In this document: piece by piece, positions 1-14,335 of the stretch
Layout: each line of letters opens with the position of its first letter
Position numbering within the stretch: position 1 is the first letter of the stretch
Source of the DNA: Trematomus loennbergii
Taxonomy: Eukaryota; Chordata; Actinopteri; Perciformes; Nototheniidae
Direction: 5' to 3'
Length of the DNA: 64,000 nucleotides
Assembly (NCBI GenBank): GCA_012861695.1
Contig: JAAOOA010000155.1
Coordinates: 162,001-226,000, forward strand
Position numbers and translations under genes: made by a program
Notes under the pieces: generated by a model
Told to the model about the DNA's origin: nothing
The model's database searches: none
What the model saw: the letters and a program-made list of their open reading frames with translations, nothing else

Positions 1-648
1 AGGTATTTGTGTTCAAATGTAAGAAGTAGAAAGTACAGGTATTTGTGTTCAAATGTAAGAAGTAGAAAGTACAGGTATTTGTGTTCAACATGTAAGAAGT
101 AGAAAGTACAGGTATTTGTGTTCAACATGTAAGAAGTAGAAAGTACAGGTATTTGTGTTCAACATGTAAGAAGTAGAAAGTACAGGTATTTGTGTTCAAC
201 ATGTAAGAAGTAGAAAGTACAGGTATTTGTGTTCAAATGTAAGAAGTAGAAAGTACAGGTATTTGTGTTCAACATGTAAGAAGTAGAAAGTACAGGTATT
301 TGTGTTCAAATGTAAGAAGTAGAAAGTACAGGTATTTGTGTTCAAATGTAAGAAGTAGAAAGTACAGGTATTTGTGTTCAACATGTAAGAAGTAGAAAGT
401 ACAGGTATTTGTGTTCAACATGTAAGAAGTAGAAAGTACAGGTATTTGTGTTCAACATGTAAGAAGTAGAAAGTACAGGTATTTGTGTTCAACATGTAAG
501 AAGTAGAAAGTACAGGTATTTGTGTTCAAATGTAAGAAGTAGAAAGTACAGGTATTTGTGTTCAAATGTAAGAAGTAGAAAGTACAGGTATTTGTGTTCA
601 AATGTAAGAAGTAGAAAGTACAGGTATTGTGTTCAAAATGTAAGAAGT
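1..648 (-). repeat. Minisatellite array 1, 36-37 bp unit
   Basis: About 17 head-to-tail units run from the window edge. Each contains AGGTATTTGTGTTCAA, then CATG or ATG, then TAAGAAGTAGAAAGTAC. Units differ mainly by presence or absence of the CA before TG, giving 37 or 36 bp. The array is cut by the window start, so its full length is unknown. The same unit recurs in two more arrays, at 12883 (opposite strand) and 59971. Open frames through it are artefacts of a unit length that is not a multiple of three. Confidence 0.97.
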
Positions 649-757
649 CAAAGTAAAAAGTCGTCAGAAAAATAAGTAGTGGAGTAAAGTACTGATACCA
701 GAAAAATGTACTTAGTACAGTAACGAAGTATTTGTACTCCACTGCTTCCCACCTCTG
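1..757 (-). mobile_element. MITE-like element with internal minisatellite, copy 1 (partial)
   Basis: After the array, positions 649-757 hold a non-repetitive arm ending in CCCACCTCTG. The same arm, inverted, opens the copy at 12773 (CAGAGGTGGG...). I infer a non-autonomous DNA transposon whose internal segment expanded into a minisatellite. The other end lies outside the window and no target duplication can be tested. The superfamily is not assigned. Confidence 0.7.
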
Positions 758-2399
758 AAGCTTACACATTGAATCAGCACCAGGAAGTTGAAACAGCTAA
801 TGGAGCAATGCTGTGCTTTGTAATGACATCTCAACCGTTTGTAAACACGTCATGCATGCTGTTTCTGATTCATGCGGAATAAAATAGAGTCGTCAACATG
901 TCAACTGAGCCTGACAGACTCCAACAGCTGTGAAAATACATGACTCACTGATCTTTAAGATATCTGCCACAACCTCAATGCAATGAACGTGAAATACATT
1001 TCATTTGAGATGATTGTGTAATTGAAAAAAAAACGTTTCTCTCCATGCATGAGAGACTTCCTGCTTCCTGAGAATAACCCCCACATTCATTGGGACTATT
1101 TCCAGGGAATTAAAGAGTCAGAAGCTGCAGGAGAACTTTTGTGGATCAGGGTGAACTCATTTTGACTTTAATTGAATATCTGTTTAAATCTTTTTGGAGT
1201 CTGAGCCTGACAGACTCCAAGAGGTGTGCACAAACATTTAATGATAACGCAATTTCCTTTCAGTTTTAATTATGGTATGACATTTGAAAACAAATGAAAG
1301 AATGAAATAACTCTTCACACTGAAGTGATCACAGGAGATGGGTCTTTTAGATTAGCAAACCCAAATACACAACTGCACTATAGAAATAATCCCCAAGATG
1401 TTATTTAACAAGCCCAAAGTCACTTAGTTTGACCGACTTGGTAACTTTTTGGGATATTTTTGAAAGAATAACAACCATTAATCGTGTTCGCATCAAAAAC
1501 TGGATTATATTTTTATAAATACCTAAAAAATTATCAATCAATCAATTAAAAATATGTTTTTAATCCCAGGGGTGTCATGTCTCGAAAGATCATGGTTAAG
1601 GTTTATTCTTTAAATGAGCTCTTGTCATGTCCCTTTGTCTTGTGTCTTCCCTGTTTAATTTTGAAAAGTAATTCTCCCTCTCGTTTCAGGTCACTGTGCT
1701 CCCCGCCCCATATGTGTCTCCTGCGTTTGTGATTGTTTACCCCGCCCTGATTGTTTCCACCTGTGCCCCTTACCTTGTGTGTATATATTGTCTTAGTCTC
1801 CACCTGTCCTGTCCTGTGCCAGTTCGTCTCTTCCCTCGACTCGATATACCGGCGTACCCTCAAGCCTGTTCCATGTTTGTTATTTTTGTTTCAAGCTCCA
1901 TAAGGAAGTATTTCGTTTTTCCTCAAAAGAGTGATTTTTTGTCTCTGTTTGTGTTACTGTGAAAAACCCAGTAAAGTACTTTGCAACCATCTGAGTCTGA
2001 GTCTGAGTTGTGCATTTGGGTTCATGCCTCTGAGTTCACCCCTTGACAAGGGGAATGAAATGTATGGCTCAAAAGTGGTGAAATACAGTCAAATAAAGGT
2101 GAATGCAGACATACTAATCCTGCAGTATCTGTTCTATTCATACGTTTCTTAGCCGTGAATTATCATCCAACACTGACTTTGTTAAAAAAAATCAGAGAGC
2201 TCAATGATTTGTCTGATTTACATAAATTGGTGCAATAAAGTAATCACAGTTTAAATGATTTCAGTTCGCAGACACTCGCGCTTTCTTTGCTTTTTAATTG
2301 CAATTATAGATTTGTGAGGTTTAAATGTTGCAGAACAATGGCAAAGAGAAAAAATAAAGAGTCAAAACTCAAATCATTTTGACCAATAGAGTGGTGCAG
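758..2399. other. Intergenic, no recognised feature
   Basis: AT-rich sequence with no convincing exon. Open frames here (for example 1696-1962) have no recognisable protein similarity and no splice context. The duplicated phrase CTGAGCCTGACAGACTCCAA at 906 and 1201 is a short dispersed repeat about 300 bp apart. Confidence 0.5.
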
Positions 2400-3085
2400 T
2401 AACGAGTCCTAAAACCCAGAAGTGAGTCAGCATTTTACCACGTCCTGTTCCCTCGTCTCAGAGCCAATGGGATTTCTCCATGGTTTGGGAAAATATCTGG
2501 AAATAAGGTCTGTGGTTTTGAGACCCATTGAAGAGACGGATCACGTTTTGTTCTACGACATTAAATCCATCAGCAGTGACCCCACTGGTGATTTCTGAAG
2601 AGTTGACGTGTCTGAGAAACGATGGTTGTTACCAAGTGGCTGAATAGGACTACAGAAGTTGTGGAGGCCGTTGTATGTCATTACACTGAACACGTAAAAC
2701 ACTCCTCTAAGTTAGTTTGCCCTGTTCTGCTTGAAAGCAAGTACCTGCCTCCTGCTAACTGTTCAAACAAACGCTTCAACTTGTACAATTTAGAATCTGT
2801 AGTTTTAATATGGATCTTAAGTTGGCGTGACGTTGAAGTCGTGCTGCTGGACTCGGCTGTAGTTCCTTTATAGCATAACGTTAGCATTTTGCTTCTGGCG
2901 ATTAGATTTATGATTCAAACTTTATAAAAGTAGGTTAGACATGTGGAGATTATCCGCCTGAACAAAACGTGCATTTATCAAACAGGTTCCACAGACATTA
3001 TTTCAAGCTATTTTCCAAAATCCTATGGAAAAATCCCATTGCTTTTTTGTCGAGGGAACCAGCAGCTTACTTCAGGGTAAATACG
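2400..3085. mobile_element. Probable DNA-transposon remnant with imperfect inverted arms
   Basis: The arm near 2444-2482 (TTCCCTCG ... CAATGGGATTTCTCCATGG) is matched in inverted orientation near 3023-3062 (CTATGGAAAAATCCCATTG ... CGAGGGAACC). Weaker pairing extends outward on both sides. No transposase is visible inside; the 83-codon frame at 2622-2873 is unrecognised. Boundaries are approximate and no target duplication was identified. Confidence 0.45.
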
Positions 3086-3424
3086 TCCTCCCTGCAATGT
3101 GTGAGAACTGATTGAACAGATTAGAAACAGGTTAAAGAAATTATTATCGTAACAAGAGACGGATTGGAAGCAAGCCCAAATAAGCATCTCGACTTTGTAA
3201 ACAAAGACAAAATGGTAACCTGTCACTTCCAATATTTGTAAGTGACATCAGAAAAACAAGTCACTTATAATTGTCCGACTGCAACTGAAATTGCTGCAAG
3301 AATGCCAACGTTGTGTCAAAAACAGGAATTTAATATCATAGACATCTCAAGGATCTTAGCTTTAAGTATAACAAGTGAAATTGTACACTGGTTAAATACA
3401 GTTGAGTGACAACACAAGTGATAG

Positions 3425-3985
3425 CAGAAGAACTAGTGGACATTTGTAAACACCAGCTAAAGACACATCTTTTTAGATTAGCTTTTTACTAGCAACCCCC
3501 CTTCAAATGTTTTTTAGTCATTATTATTTACCTACCTTTCTATTGTTTTATTTATTTTATAGGTCTTAATATTTATTTGTATTTCTGTTGTACCTATATG
3601 CTCACCTTGTTTTATGGGGTTTATATTTTATCGACTGAGTTGTCTTGTGTCTTATCTGTCGAGAGAAACCATTATTTATTGTATTTGTATCATCATACAT
3701 TTGACCTCCTTGTGTCTGTTAACCTGATCAAATGTTATATTTTGCTGCATGCACCTTTTAAAGTTCTTAACAAATAATCTGAGGGGAATTTCTTGTTTTT
3801 TGTTTTTAACTTGTGATGTGTCATTTGTAAAGCGCATTTCCCGTTCTCTTTCCTGGATGATGGAAATAAGTGCACATGTTAGGGACACATGCTGGAGGTC
3901 TTTAGTCCGTCCTTTGGGGGTCTTGGAGCACTTTGAGCTGCACGTGTTGTATGAAAAGTGCTAATAAATACATTATTATTATTAT
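3425..3985 (+). mobile_element. 5'-truncated LINE 3' end (L2/CR1-like)
   Basis: Positions near 3438-3491 translate to VDICKHQLKTHLFRLAFY, which resembles the C-terminal end of fish L2-type ORF2 proteins (LKTHLF...). A 3' UTR follows, ending with a GCACTTTGAGCTGCAC...GAAAAGTGCTAATAAA segment and an ATT microsatellite tail at about 3970-3995. Family placement rests on remembered fish LINE tails and should be read as L2-like. Confidence 0.6.
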
Positions 3986-4453
3986 TATTATCATTACTAT
4001 TATATTAACTAAGCCTGCAGTTTTGAGTCTCTTCTGAGGTTTTCTCTTCAGGAAACAGGGTTAAGTATCCCAGGCAGCTGTTATCCCACAAGGTAAAGTA
4101 TACGGTGAGGTCGAGCACCTTCAGTATCACGTATCATAACCTCAGGGTCTGAAGGGTTAACATGTTTCCTCCCAGAGTGAGGACGTGTTTTTAATCCTGG
4201 ATCAAGCACTGCTGTGCCCCGAGCGAAGCACTCGTCCATATTTCTGCTCTTCAAGTTGTTAAAGATAACTGCCAAGTTAATGAGCGTTCATAAAGCTATG
4301 TGTTTTTGAGAAAAGTCAAGATTCACAGTCTTGTTTACCCTGCAGCTCACTTCATTTATTTCCAAAGCATAAATAGTTTTGTGTTTAGTTCATGGTCTAA
4401 ATGTTTAGATTTGAAGTCTTCTTCAATAAAACATGATGTTAGTTTTGTAATCT

Positions 4454-5167
4454 TTAAAGGTCACCTATCATGCTATTTTTAGGCTATAGCATAGGTCTCA
4501 GATATATAAAAATATATAAAAAACATGTCTATGAAGTGTTTTGCTCAAAATACCAAACAGATCACCCATTCTAGCCATGCCTCATATCCCTCTGTTTCAC
4601 TTCCTGTTTCAAAAGTGCTGATTTGGGTATAAAGCTTTAAAAAAAAAAGAATTGATAAAAATAAAGGAGGGGTCTGAGCTCATGCGGGACCCGGCAGCTA
4701 CTGTCTAAACTAAATACTGCCGTGATGAAACGCCATATCATGGATTATCAAGGATTATTTCTGAAACAGTATGGAGCTCAAAGGCTTTCTCTCTTGCCGG
4801 TTATACCACAAGGTGAGTTCCTTTTTATCCTGCTTCTTCACACACATGCTCTCCAGTACAGGTTAGCTCTGAGTGTTAGCGATGCTAATGTAAACATGCA
4901 CCGACCATATTAAGTCCAAAACAGTCGGGCATTGTTTCTGATAGCAACTTTCTGATAGGGCCGTGGGTCCACATTTCAGATATTACGTCATATCGGATGC
5001 AAATCTGGATCAGCTCCGTTGTAGCCCCGTTTTTAGAGATTTGGGTACGGAGGAAAAGAGAGAGGGTTTTATTTTCTGAGCTGCGTGAGTTCCCCGACAC
5101 ACCGGGGACACATCTTTATGTATAAAAGACATCAAAAAGTGCATTTTGCATGATAGGTCCCCTTTAG
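4454..5167 (+). mobile_element. TTAA-flanked MITE, family A copy 1
   Basis: Begins TTAAAGGTCACCTATCATGC and ends GCATGATAGGTCCCCTTTAG, so the ends are inverted repeats based on AGGnnACCTATCATG. The left flank is TTAA; the right flank is TTAG, presumably mutated. A near-identical copy lies at 63008-63650, an inverted relative at 50375-51061 and a rearranged one at 61022-61977. TTAA flanks are typical of piggyBac and Kolobok transposons; which one cannot be decided here. No transposase is encoded. Confidence 0.8.
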
Positions 5168-5329
5168 GAACTACCTTTTTGGGAATTTTGACGTAAAAAC
5201 ACATAATACAAAGTAGTTTAAAGATGTTTTATAAGTAGCTTTAGTAAACCCAAACAATATTGCTGTAGTCCAATTTATTTCAGTGTGAAGTAAGCTGTAA
5301 TTTTAGCGTCTGAAAATAAGTTAAACCAA

Positions 5330-5640
5330 TGAAGAAGTGCCTTAAACCTGCATTCTCTAAAATGTCCAGCAGGGGGCGTTACAAAGATGTCAGATTGTAT
5401 AGAAGTCTAAGAGAAAATGGGACTATTTTCGCTTGATTTATTAACTCAGTAAACAACTTCCTCATGAGTTTATGGTCTCAATCTCTATATGTACGTCTTC
5501 TTTAATACAGTATGAGGTTCAGTTTGTTAATTTTGGACCAATTTAGAGTCAAATAGACAATAAAGAGAGAGGTCACAAACACTGATGTCTGTGTTTTGGT
5601 TACAGCTTGAACCCTAAACTAATATGAAATCTCCGTTATT
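5330..5640. repeat. Dispersed repeat of unknown class
   Basis: The stretch with GTCCAGCAGGGGGCG, AAATGGGACTATTTTCGC, ATGAGTTTATGGTCTCAATC and AGAGTCAAATAGACAATAAA resembles a high-copy fish repeat I have seen elsewhere. No second copy occurs in the window, so this rests on memory. No terminal repeats or coding capacity are visible. Confidence 0.45.
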
Positions 5641-7934
5641 GACATAAATATGACGATGGATTATCAGTAATCATTTCAAAGTGACACAGACACATTGGAT
5701 TAACCTATGGATTAACCTTCAGCAGCGTTTCTATCGTTTGAATGCCATTGAACACAACTTTTGATCAGAACAACAGCAAAGGTAAGACGTTTTTAGCCGT
5801 TTTGGTCCGTAAAACAATTTTTGTTGTTGTTATATGTCTGGAATCTGTGGAATCTCAGTTTGCTAATCGATATCTTGTTTGTGCAGATACGATAAGTAAT
5901 AAGTGTATTTTAACGTGAGTTCTGTGCTAAGTGTGTTAGCATTTTTTCGCTCAGGGCTAAATCAGAGCCTTTGTTATTACCCTCATGTTTCGTTTTGCTA
6001 AAAATGGTTAATATTGTCTGAAAGCTGAGTTTCTTCCCGTTAAGTGAGTATAACACATTATAGTTTATTAAATGTTAAGAAGCCCTCATATGTGTAACAT
6101 TCGATCCTAAAGATGTCTTGTTCATCTTTCTACAGACACAACTATACAATTCAATGACTTTAAAGAAATTGGTTCCAAAACTGTCCATAAGTTTTTATAA
6201 TTAAAACCTACTGAGTTATTGTTTAAGAGAAAATTGCTTAACAAACACCTCGTTTTTTATACCTTAAGAGCTCAGTTTTGTAATATGCCTTTTTTCTCAA
6301 TGTTTCATGACTTTATTTGCGATACTCAAAATAATTGTATATTACAACTTTTATCTTGAATATCACACAATTTTTCTCATAAAAGTACAACTTTCTTAAC
6401 AAAAATACAGCTTTTTCTCTTAAAAAAAATATATTTTAATCTCAAAATACTACGACTATAATCTCAACAAATCAGTTTGAAGAGAAATCTCGGTGTAACA
6501 ATAAAAGCTGTTACATTCCAGGAGTTTAGGTAATCATGAAAATGGTGACCTGACTCGAGCAAAGTGTGTTTATGTTTGGTTTCCATGGACTGCTTTACCT
6601 GTGATTATTTAATTCTTTAATTATAATGACCTTAGCTGCGGGTAAAACAGAAATAACATTACAATAAAAGGCTGTCGTGTCACAAATGTCTGGAAATAAT
6701 GACGGAAGATGTAATATCTAGATGTTCTGTCATGTTTTAAATGAACTTGAATTAATCTTTTACAGTGAGGACCATCATTTACGTCGTGATGGGACTTGTT
6801 TTAAATGTCAGCACATAGCATAAATATATATATTAACGGTCGGTGTGTGCGTGCAGAAGGGATTGTCGGAGTGATCCATCTCTGTCCTCAGATGCTCTTT
6901 TTTTGTGGCTTACAGATCATTATGTTCGAGCCTCGAGGGGTTTCACCAGAGTTATAGCTCTGAACGTTGAGCTGAACATTCCCAATTATGTGCAGATACT
7001 GTGTATACTAAGTTTATCATTCATTACTAATTACATGTTTGGAGTTATGATCAGAGGTTAGATGCAGAGACACTTTTTTTGTTGATTATAAAAACATTTC
7101 ACCTCAAATTAAGCACTGTTGAATATTTTAAAGTAGAAACAACTTCCGTTTCCTGACACTGAAACTGGCAAAGACAGCATATAAGAAGTGGATGTAGTCA
7201 CTTTACCGTCACCAATTTGTTTGTGAAGTACTTTTATTAAGCTTTTGATTGGTGTTTTTGCCATTGTCATCTTCATGTATTTGGTTGTTTCCATTTTGTT
7301 TTCATGGAGCATCGACATCTTGGTCTTGGTCGTAACCATATTGGATTTTGGCCATTGCAATTTTGGTTTTTGGTTGTCGCCATATTGGTTTTTGGTCACC
7401 TCCATCTTAGTATGTGGTCGTCAACACTTGCTTTTTGGTTTGGAGTGTGGACTGATCTTTTAAAAGGTGCCAGGTCCTTGGAAAAATCTGACGTATAATG
7501 TATTGTATAATAAAATAACTGCTCACTGCTCCTTAGATAGGTTAAATTCATAGATTTCAATTTGAGTGCGGTGCTGTGTACATGTGTGATGATTAAAAGT
7601 AAAATCTTCCATATCCATCTGTACCTTCATATAGTGAAAACACACTGTGAAATAACTACAGTAGTGTGTTGTGTTTCAGTTTACACGTATTTTCATAAAT
7701 GCTCAAATGAACAAACAAACGGACACTTTATGTGAGGGTGTTTGAATCACATTGAGCTGTTCTCTGGGTGTGTAGCAATGCTTTGTGAAAGAGAAGCACA
7801 TGGACTCACAAGATAAACGACTTTCAAAGCTAATGATTGCATTCCTTTCTCTAAAGGTAAGGTAGCGCCGCGGGCTAGATAATACAGTTTGCGCTTCACG
7901 CCAATTATTTTCCACAAGCAGAACATGAAACTGA
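5641..7934. other. Intergenic, no recognised feature
   Basis: AT-rich. Positions 7290-7420 hold short degenerate repeats of a TTTTGG / CCATATTGG phrase, which produce overlapping spurious frames on both strands. Nothing else is supported. Confidence 0.45.
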
Positions 7935-8107
<173 letters not shown>

Positions 8108-10737
8108 CTCTCCAAACGGGCACACCCACCAGGCTGAAAACCTTAAAATCCCTCTGAGTTAAACAAATGTACAATTTTTCAATCACCAATCAGATCGTAT
8201 CCATCTTTAAAAGATACCACCTATCTGTTTTGAGTATTTCTGAGTTTACTTACTTCTTTATCGGTTCTTTGGTGAAAAAAGAAAGCAAGCTGAACTGTAT
8301 TATATGTATGAATGTGTCTGTTGTTAACGCTGCAACACGTAAATGGATGATAGTTAACGTCACATGATCAAACTACTCAGTTAGGATCATGTTCTGGGTT
8401 AGATGAGCTACAGCCTAAGCATCACATGTGGAGCATCTTGATCAGCATCGTACAAATAAGATAAATACAGTAAAAGTAGGGGTATTTCTTGCTTATATAA
8501 ACATTTGTTGCTCAGAGTGTCTAATATCGACACGGATGAAGTCTGAAGTCTTATGTCAACAACAGTTTTTGGCAGGGAAAGACCTGCACACAAGAGTCAA
8601 ATTAGAAGAGTTTTTTTATAGCTGTCTTCTTGTTTTAACAGTATTTCAAAGGGGCTACTCAAAAATTGCAGTTGCAGCGTGCAGATCTTATTTAAAGAAC
8701 ATCAACAAATGGCGCATGCATTTAAAATTAAAGTGGATCCAGTTTACATTGACAGCTCTATTTTGTATTTTGCAGTCCAAATTTTTTTCTGTGTGTTGCG
8801 TGTGTTTTAGTTCAATACTAAACTAAAAATAATAATTGGTGCAAAATGTTGTCATTGTGGGAAGTACATGTTCAGACCTGTGTGTGAACTGTTTTCAAAT
8901 GTGCAAATGTATATAAGTAAATCAGAAAAAACTGTAAATTAGCAATCAACAAATTAGCTGTAGGCCTTTTGAAGATGGGAGAAGTTTTGTGTTGCAGGTC
9001 AAGGTCACACTGAAGTCTTGTCTATCCTCCACAGGTCAGAGTGGTTATTCTGCTGACTGTGATTTCCCCCTCTGCCCTGAAGTGGTATGTGATGGGGAAA
9101 GTTAGAGGCTTAAAAATCTTGCCATCATGGCCTCTGTGACCCTGCATGGCCCCCGGATAACAACCAGAGAGCCTGGGATGCCTGGGGCGAGTAACATTAG
9201 ACAAATTCTGCGGGACACTCTTGCAATCCTGGTGTGGCACGCAGTCTTCTCATCTCTCTCTGAAATACCTTTGCAGATATGCCAGCTTGGATACCAGGCT
9301 GCTTTTTAACGGCAGGTCACCGTTTTCGTTCCTGCGACATCTGTTAGTTTGGTAAACATGTTACAGCTGTCGGAGGAATGCTGGTTGCTAACGGGCCAAC
9401 AGCACTCACGATGTTCTGCAGAACTTTCCCTCCTTTTTCCACCCTGGAGTGTGAAGGCGTGAGGAAGAGCGTGCGTGTGTTGGTGCTGCTGTACGTGTCC
9501 AGGCTACTGTTGTGTAACACAGATAGAGACAGTGTTTTTATTTATGCCCTCGCTCAGCTGTCACTGTTGTGTCTGGAGCTCGCTGAACTTGGGGCTACGA
9601 GACTCTTGGAGAAATGTCAAACACTCCCAACTATGCAGAATGTTACAGGACACGCCCGGGGACTTTATTTTGGAAAACAAAAGCTGAGAGGGACACGCAA
9701 GAAATGTGCAACCTTTATATGACTGTACTTTGATATTTTTATCATAGCAGCAATAAATATGATTATTTCATCAATATCCCTGTTTTCTATGTATTCAAAA
9801 GAACATTCATGAAGGGAAAGACGTGGAAATGTCTAAGATAATATTTCTTTCTGCCTTTAAACTCCTTTTTTATGCTTTGGCTTTCTTTCTAACATAGACC
9901 TTTACAGGTGAGGTAGAGACATCGCACAATCAGTGGGAAGTCAAACAATGAATGCACATGCAGTTCTTGTGCAATTCAAATCAGCCCAAATCATAACCTT
10001 TCCAGAAACCTGTGTAAAAACTGTTACATATGCTTTAAAAAACAGATCAGCTCAATAATCAAAGATACAATATTAGATCAATAATAATGATGTAATGATG
10101 TCATGGTAAGCAAATTCATCCCTTTACAACGACTCAATTCTACTTATGTCAATAAAATATTTACCTAAGCTTGCAAAATGTTGAGAAAGAAGCCCACATT
10201 TCATCTACCATCAGCCCATAATATTATTTATTACGTCACTATGTCCCAATACACATTATGTCAAATGCAGCATGCCAAAAATATCCAAGACATTCTTCTG
10301 CATTCTCTCGCATTCGTAGTATGCAATTCAACATGCTGTCCCGTGTATTCTGACCCACAATCCTTCACTCAGGATATATCAAGTATGTTGTAATTGCATG
10401 CATACTGTATTCAAAGGTGCATACATTGTAAGGGCAGCTGCAGTCAAGTCAAAAGATAATGTATGTAATTTGGTACGCAGCCTTAAACAAAAGTAACCCA
10501 ATTTCAGGTAAATCTGGTAACACTGCAAATGTCATCACAGTACGTTGTTTCTGGAATATAATTATGAGTAAGGCGGCACATACATAAAGTATCTTCTGTT
10601 GCCCCTGAAACACTTGAATCCGCCCCTGCATGTCAGTGAGTTTGTCAGTCCTGCAGCTCTAGGAAGTTCATCTGAGACGGTCAGCGAGGGACTTTAAACT
10701 CTGCTGACAGGCATGGAACGAAAAAGGAACAGAGTTG
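8108..10737. other. Intergenic, no recognised gene
   Basis: Mixed composition. Positions 9000-9330 and 9370-9720 are richer in GC and less repetitive than their surroundings and hold open frames up to 132 and 114 codons. None resembles a known protein and none is bounded by convincing splice sites. They may be conserved non-coding DNA; only alignment to other fish would tell. Confidence 0.4.
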
Positions 10738-12035
<1,298 letters not shown>

Positions 12036-12418
12036 TGGGTGTTTCTTCAATGTCGAGGAAGGCTGCTCCAGAGCCACTATTTCAAGGATGCTATACGTCA
12101 TGAGTGCCGCCGAAGGACTGTTCCAATGTCCAGCATGCTTGGAATTCTACCGAGGCTGGCGTCCTTCTTTGCGGGAAATGTGTAGACTCCGCGGTCTTAA
12201 AATCCCCCACAATGCTTTGCGCACGGACGAATTTCCAAATCTTTGCGGAAATCGCGCTCCATTTAAGGCGGGGCCTCGCGTATGACGCACACCTGCACAC
12301 CTGTTCCACAATTCTTCGTTTTCCGAGGCTAGGAAGGATTCTTGCATCGCCCTGAAGGACCTGACTCGGAGGGACTTGTCCTACCAAGGAAGCGTCCTCG
12401 ACATTGAGAAACACCCCC
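12036..12418. mobile_element. MITE of about 380 bp with ~28 bp terminal inverted repeats
   Basis: Left end GGGTGTTTCTTCAATGTCGA; right end TCGACATTGAGAAACACCCC, its inverse with one indel. The arms continue inward with further matches. The interior is GC-rich and has overlapping frames on both strands (114, 130 and 83 codons), none recognisable. I interpret the whole as one non-autonomous DNA transposon. Confidence 0.75.
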
Positions 12419-12609
12419 TGTCTCTGTGATTTGCCTCCTGTTTGATTACCTGATTTTGTTCCCCTATAGCCCTTGTTTCCCAAAGCCGGCCTGTACGTTT
12501 TTTTTTATGTGGTTTTGCCTGGTTCCCCTTGTCTAGACTTCTCTTGTCTTGAAACACAGTTGGATCATCCTGTCGCAATCCAGCACTGAAGTTCATGGTT
12601 CATGCATTT

Positions 12610-12772
12610 GTAACTTCCCGTAGTGACGACTGCAGTGCTGTCCTCTCTGGCCTTCCCATCAAAGCCTCAATAAACTCTGAACCATCAGAACTCTTCTGCA
12701 CGGATCATCACCAGCACCAAGTCTTCTGACCACATCCCCCCATCCTCCTCCAACTGCACTGGCTCCCACTCC
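12610..12772 (+). mobile_element. Decayed L2-type ORF2 fragment
   Basis: Translated pieces such as CSAVLSGLP and LQLHWLP (with frameshifts) resemble the DYCNALLSGLP...LHWLPV stretch near the ORF2 C-terminus of fish L2 elements. The fragment stops where the minisatellite-bearing element begins at 12773, suggesting that element inserted into the LINE copy. Confidence 0.55.
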
Positions 12773-14335
12773 CAGAGGTGGGAAGTAGTGGAGTACAAAT
12801 ACTTTGTGACTGTACTTAAGTACATTTTTCTGGCATCAGTATTTAACTCCACTACTTATTTTCCTGACGACTTTTTACTTTGACTTCTTACATTTTGAAC
12901 ACAAATACCTGTACTTTCTACTTCTTACATGTTGAACACAAATACCTGTACTTTCTACTTCTTACATTGAACACAAATACCTGTACTTCTACTTCTTACA
13001 TTTTGAACCAAATACCTGTACTTTCTACTTCTTACATTTGAACACAAATACCTGTACTTTCTACTTCTTACATGTTGAACACAAATACCTGTACTTTCTA
13101 CTTCTTACATTTTGAACCAAATACCTGTACTTTCTACTTCTTACATGTTGAACACAAATACCTGTACTTTCTACTTCTTACATTTGAACACAAATACCTG
13201 TACTTTCTACTTCTTACATTTGAACACAAATACCTGTACTTTCTACTTCTTACATTTGAACACAAATACCTGTACTTTCTACTTCTTACATGTTGAACAC
13301 AAATACCTGTACTTTCTACTTCTTACATTTGAACACAAATACCTGTACTTTCTACTTCTTACATTTTGAACACAAATACCTGTACTTTCTACTTCTTACA
13401 TGTTGAACCAAATACCTGTACTTTCTACTTCTTACATTTTGAACCAAATACCTGTACTTTCTACTTCTTACATGTTGAACCCAAATACCTGTACTTTCTA
13501 CTTCTTACATGTTGAACACAAATACCTGTACTTTCTACTTCTTACATGTTGAACACAAATACCTGTACTTTCTACTTCTTACATTTGAACACAAATACCT
13601 GTACTTTCTACTTCTTACATTTGAACCAAATACCTGTACTTTCTACTTCTTACATGTTGAACACAAATACCTGTACTTTCTACTTCTTACATTTGAACCC
13701 AAATACCTGTACTTTCTACTTCTTACATGTTGAACCAAATACCTGTACTTTCTACTTCTTACATTTGAACACAAATACCTGTACTTTCTACTTCTTACAT
13801 TTTGAACCAAATACCTGTACTTTCTACTTCTTACATTTTGAACACAAATACCTGTACTTTCTACTTCTTACATTTGAACACAAATACCTGTACTTTCTAC
13901 TTCTTACATGTTGAACCAAATACCTGTACTTTCTACTTCTTACATTTTCCAAACAGGCTGGTTCCTTTAGTTTGAATGTGTGTTTGGTGGCGTGATCATT
14001 ATTATTTAGAGTCATTGCGTGCCTATTGATTTGAACACGATCCGTGTATCCATCATTTCCTGGTCTTCTCTAAAGAAGAGGGACCAATGAAAACGTTGTC
14101 ATGTTGCCGTTGTTCAGCATGGAAACATTCATTAGCTAACAATGACATTATTGTTCTATTAATATAAAGGGAGGTCAGGTACTCTTTAAAACAGCTGCTA
14201 GTTATGGGTACTTTTTACTGAAGTACATTTCAAAGCCCTCTTTACTTTTACTTGAGTAAAGAAGTTTAGTCAGTACTTCTACTTTTACACAGAGTATTTT
14301 TAAACACGAGTATCTGTACTTCTACTTGAGTAAAG
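12773..14335 (+). mobile_element. MITE-like element with internal minisatellite, copy 2 (most complete)
   Basis: Starts CAGAGGTGGGAAGTAGTGGA, then a ~110 bp arm, then the minisatellite, then a right arm (TTTTCCAAACAGGCTGGTTC onward). It ends in repeated GTACTTCTACTTGAGTAAA phrases. The right terminus lacks a clean inverse of the left, so it may be truncated at about 14335. This copy shows the array sits between fixed flanks, so the repeat is part of the mobile unit rather than a separate satellite. Confidence 0.7.
12883..13946 (+). repeat. Minisatellite array 2, 36-37 bp unit
   Basis: About 28 units of the same repeat as at 1-648, here in the opposite orientation: ACTTCTTACATGTTGAACAC then AAATACCTGTACTTTCT. 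Variants include TTTGAACAC, TTTTGAACC and GTTGAACC forms, so unit length ranges over about 35-38 bp. Confidence 0.97.

Noticed and set aside
1..648. Regularly spaced ~37 bp repeats resembling a CRISPR array
   Set aside because: Units are strictly head-to-tail with no unique spacers, and the context is a vertebrate genome.
12091..12483. Overlapping 114- and 130-codon frames on both strands as genes
   Set aside because: They fall inside an inverted-repeat-bounded MITE and its GC-rich interior.
13072..13914. Repeat-protein-like frames (LNTNTCTFYFLH) in the minisatellite arrays, also at 196-769 and 59914-60189
   Set aside because: Same artefact as above, in the 36-37 bp array.
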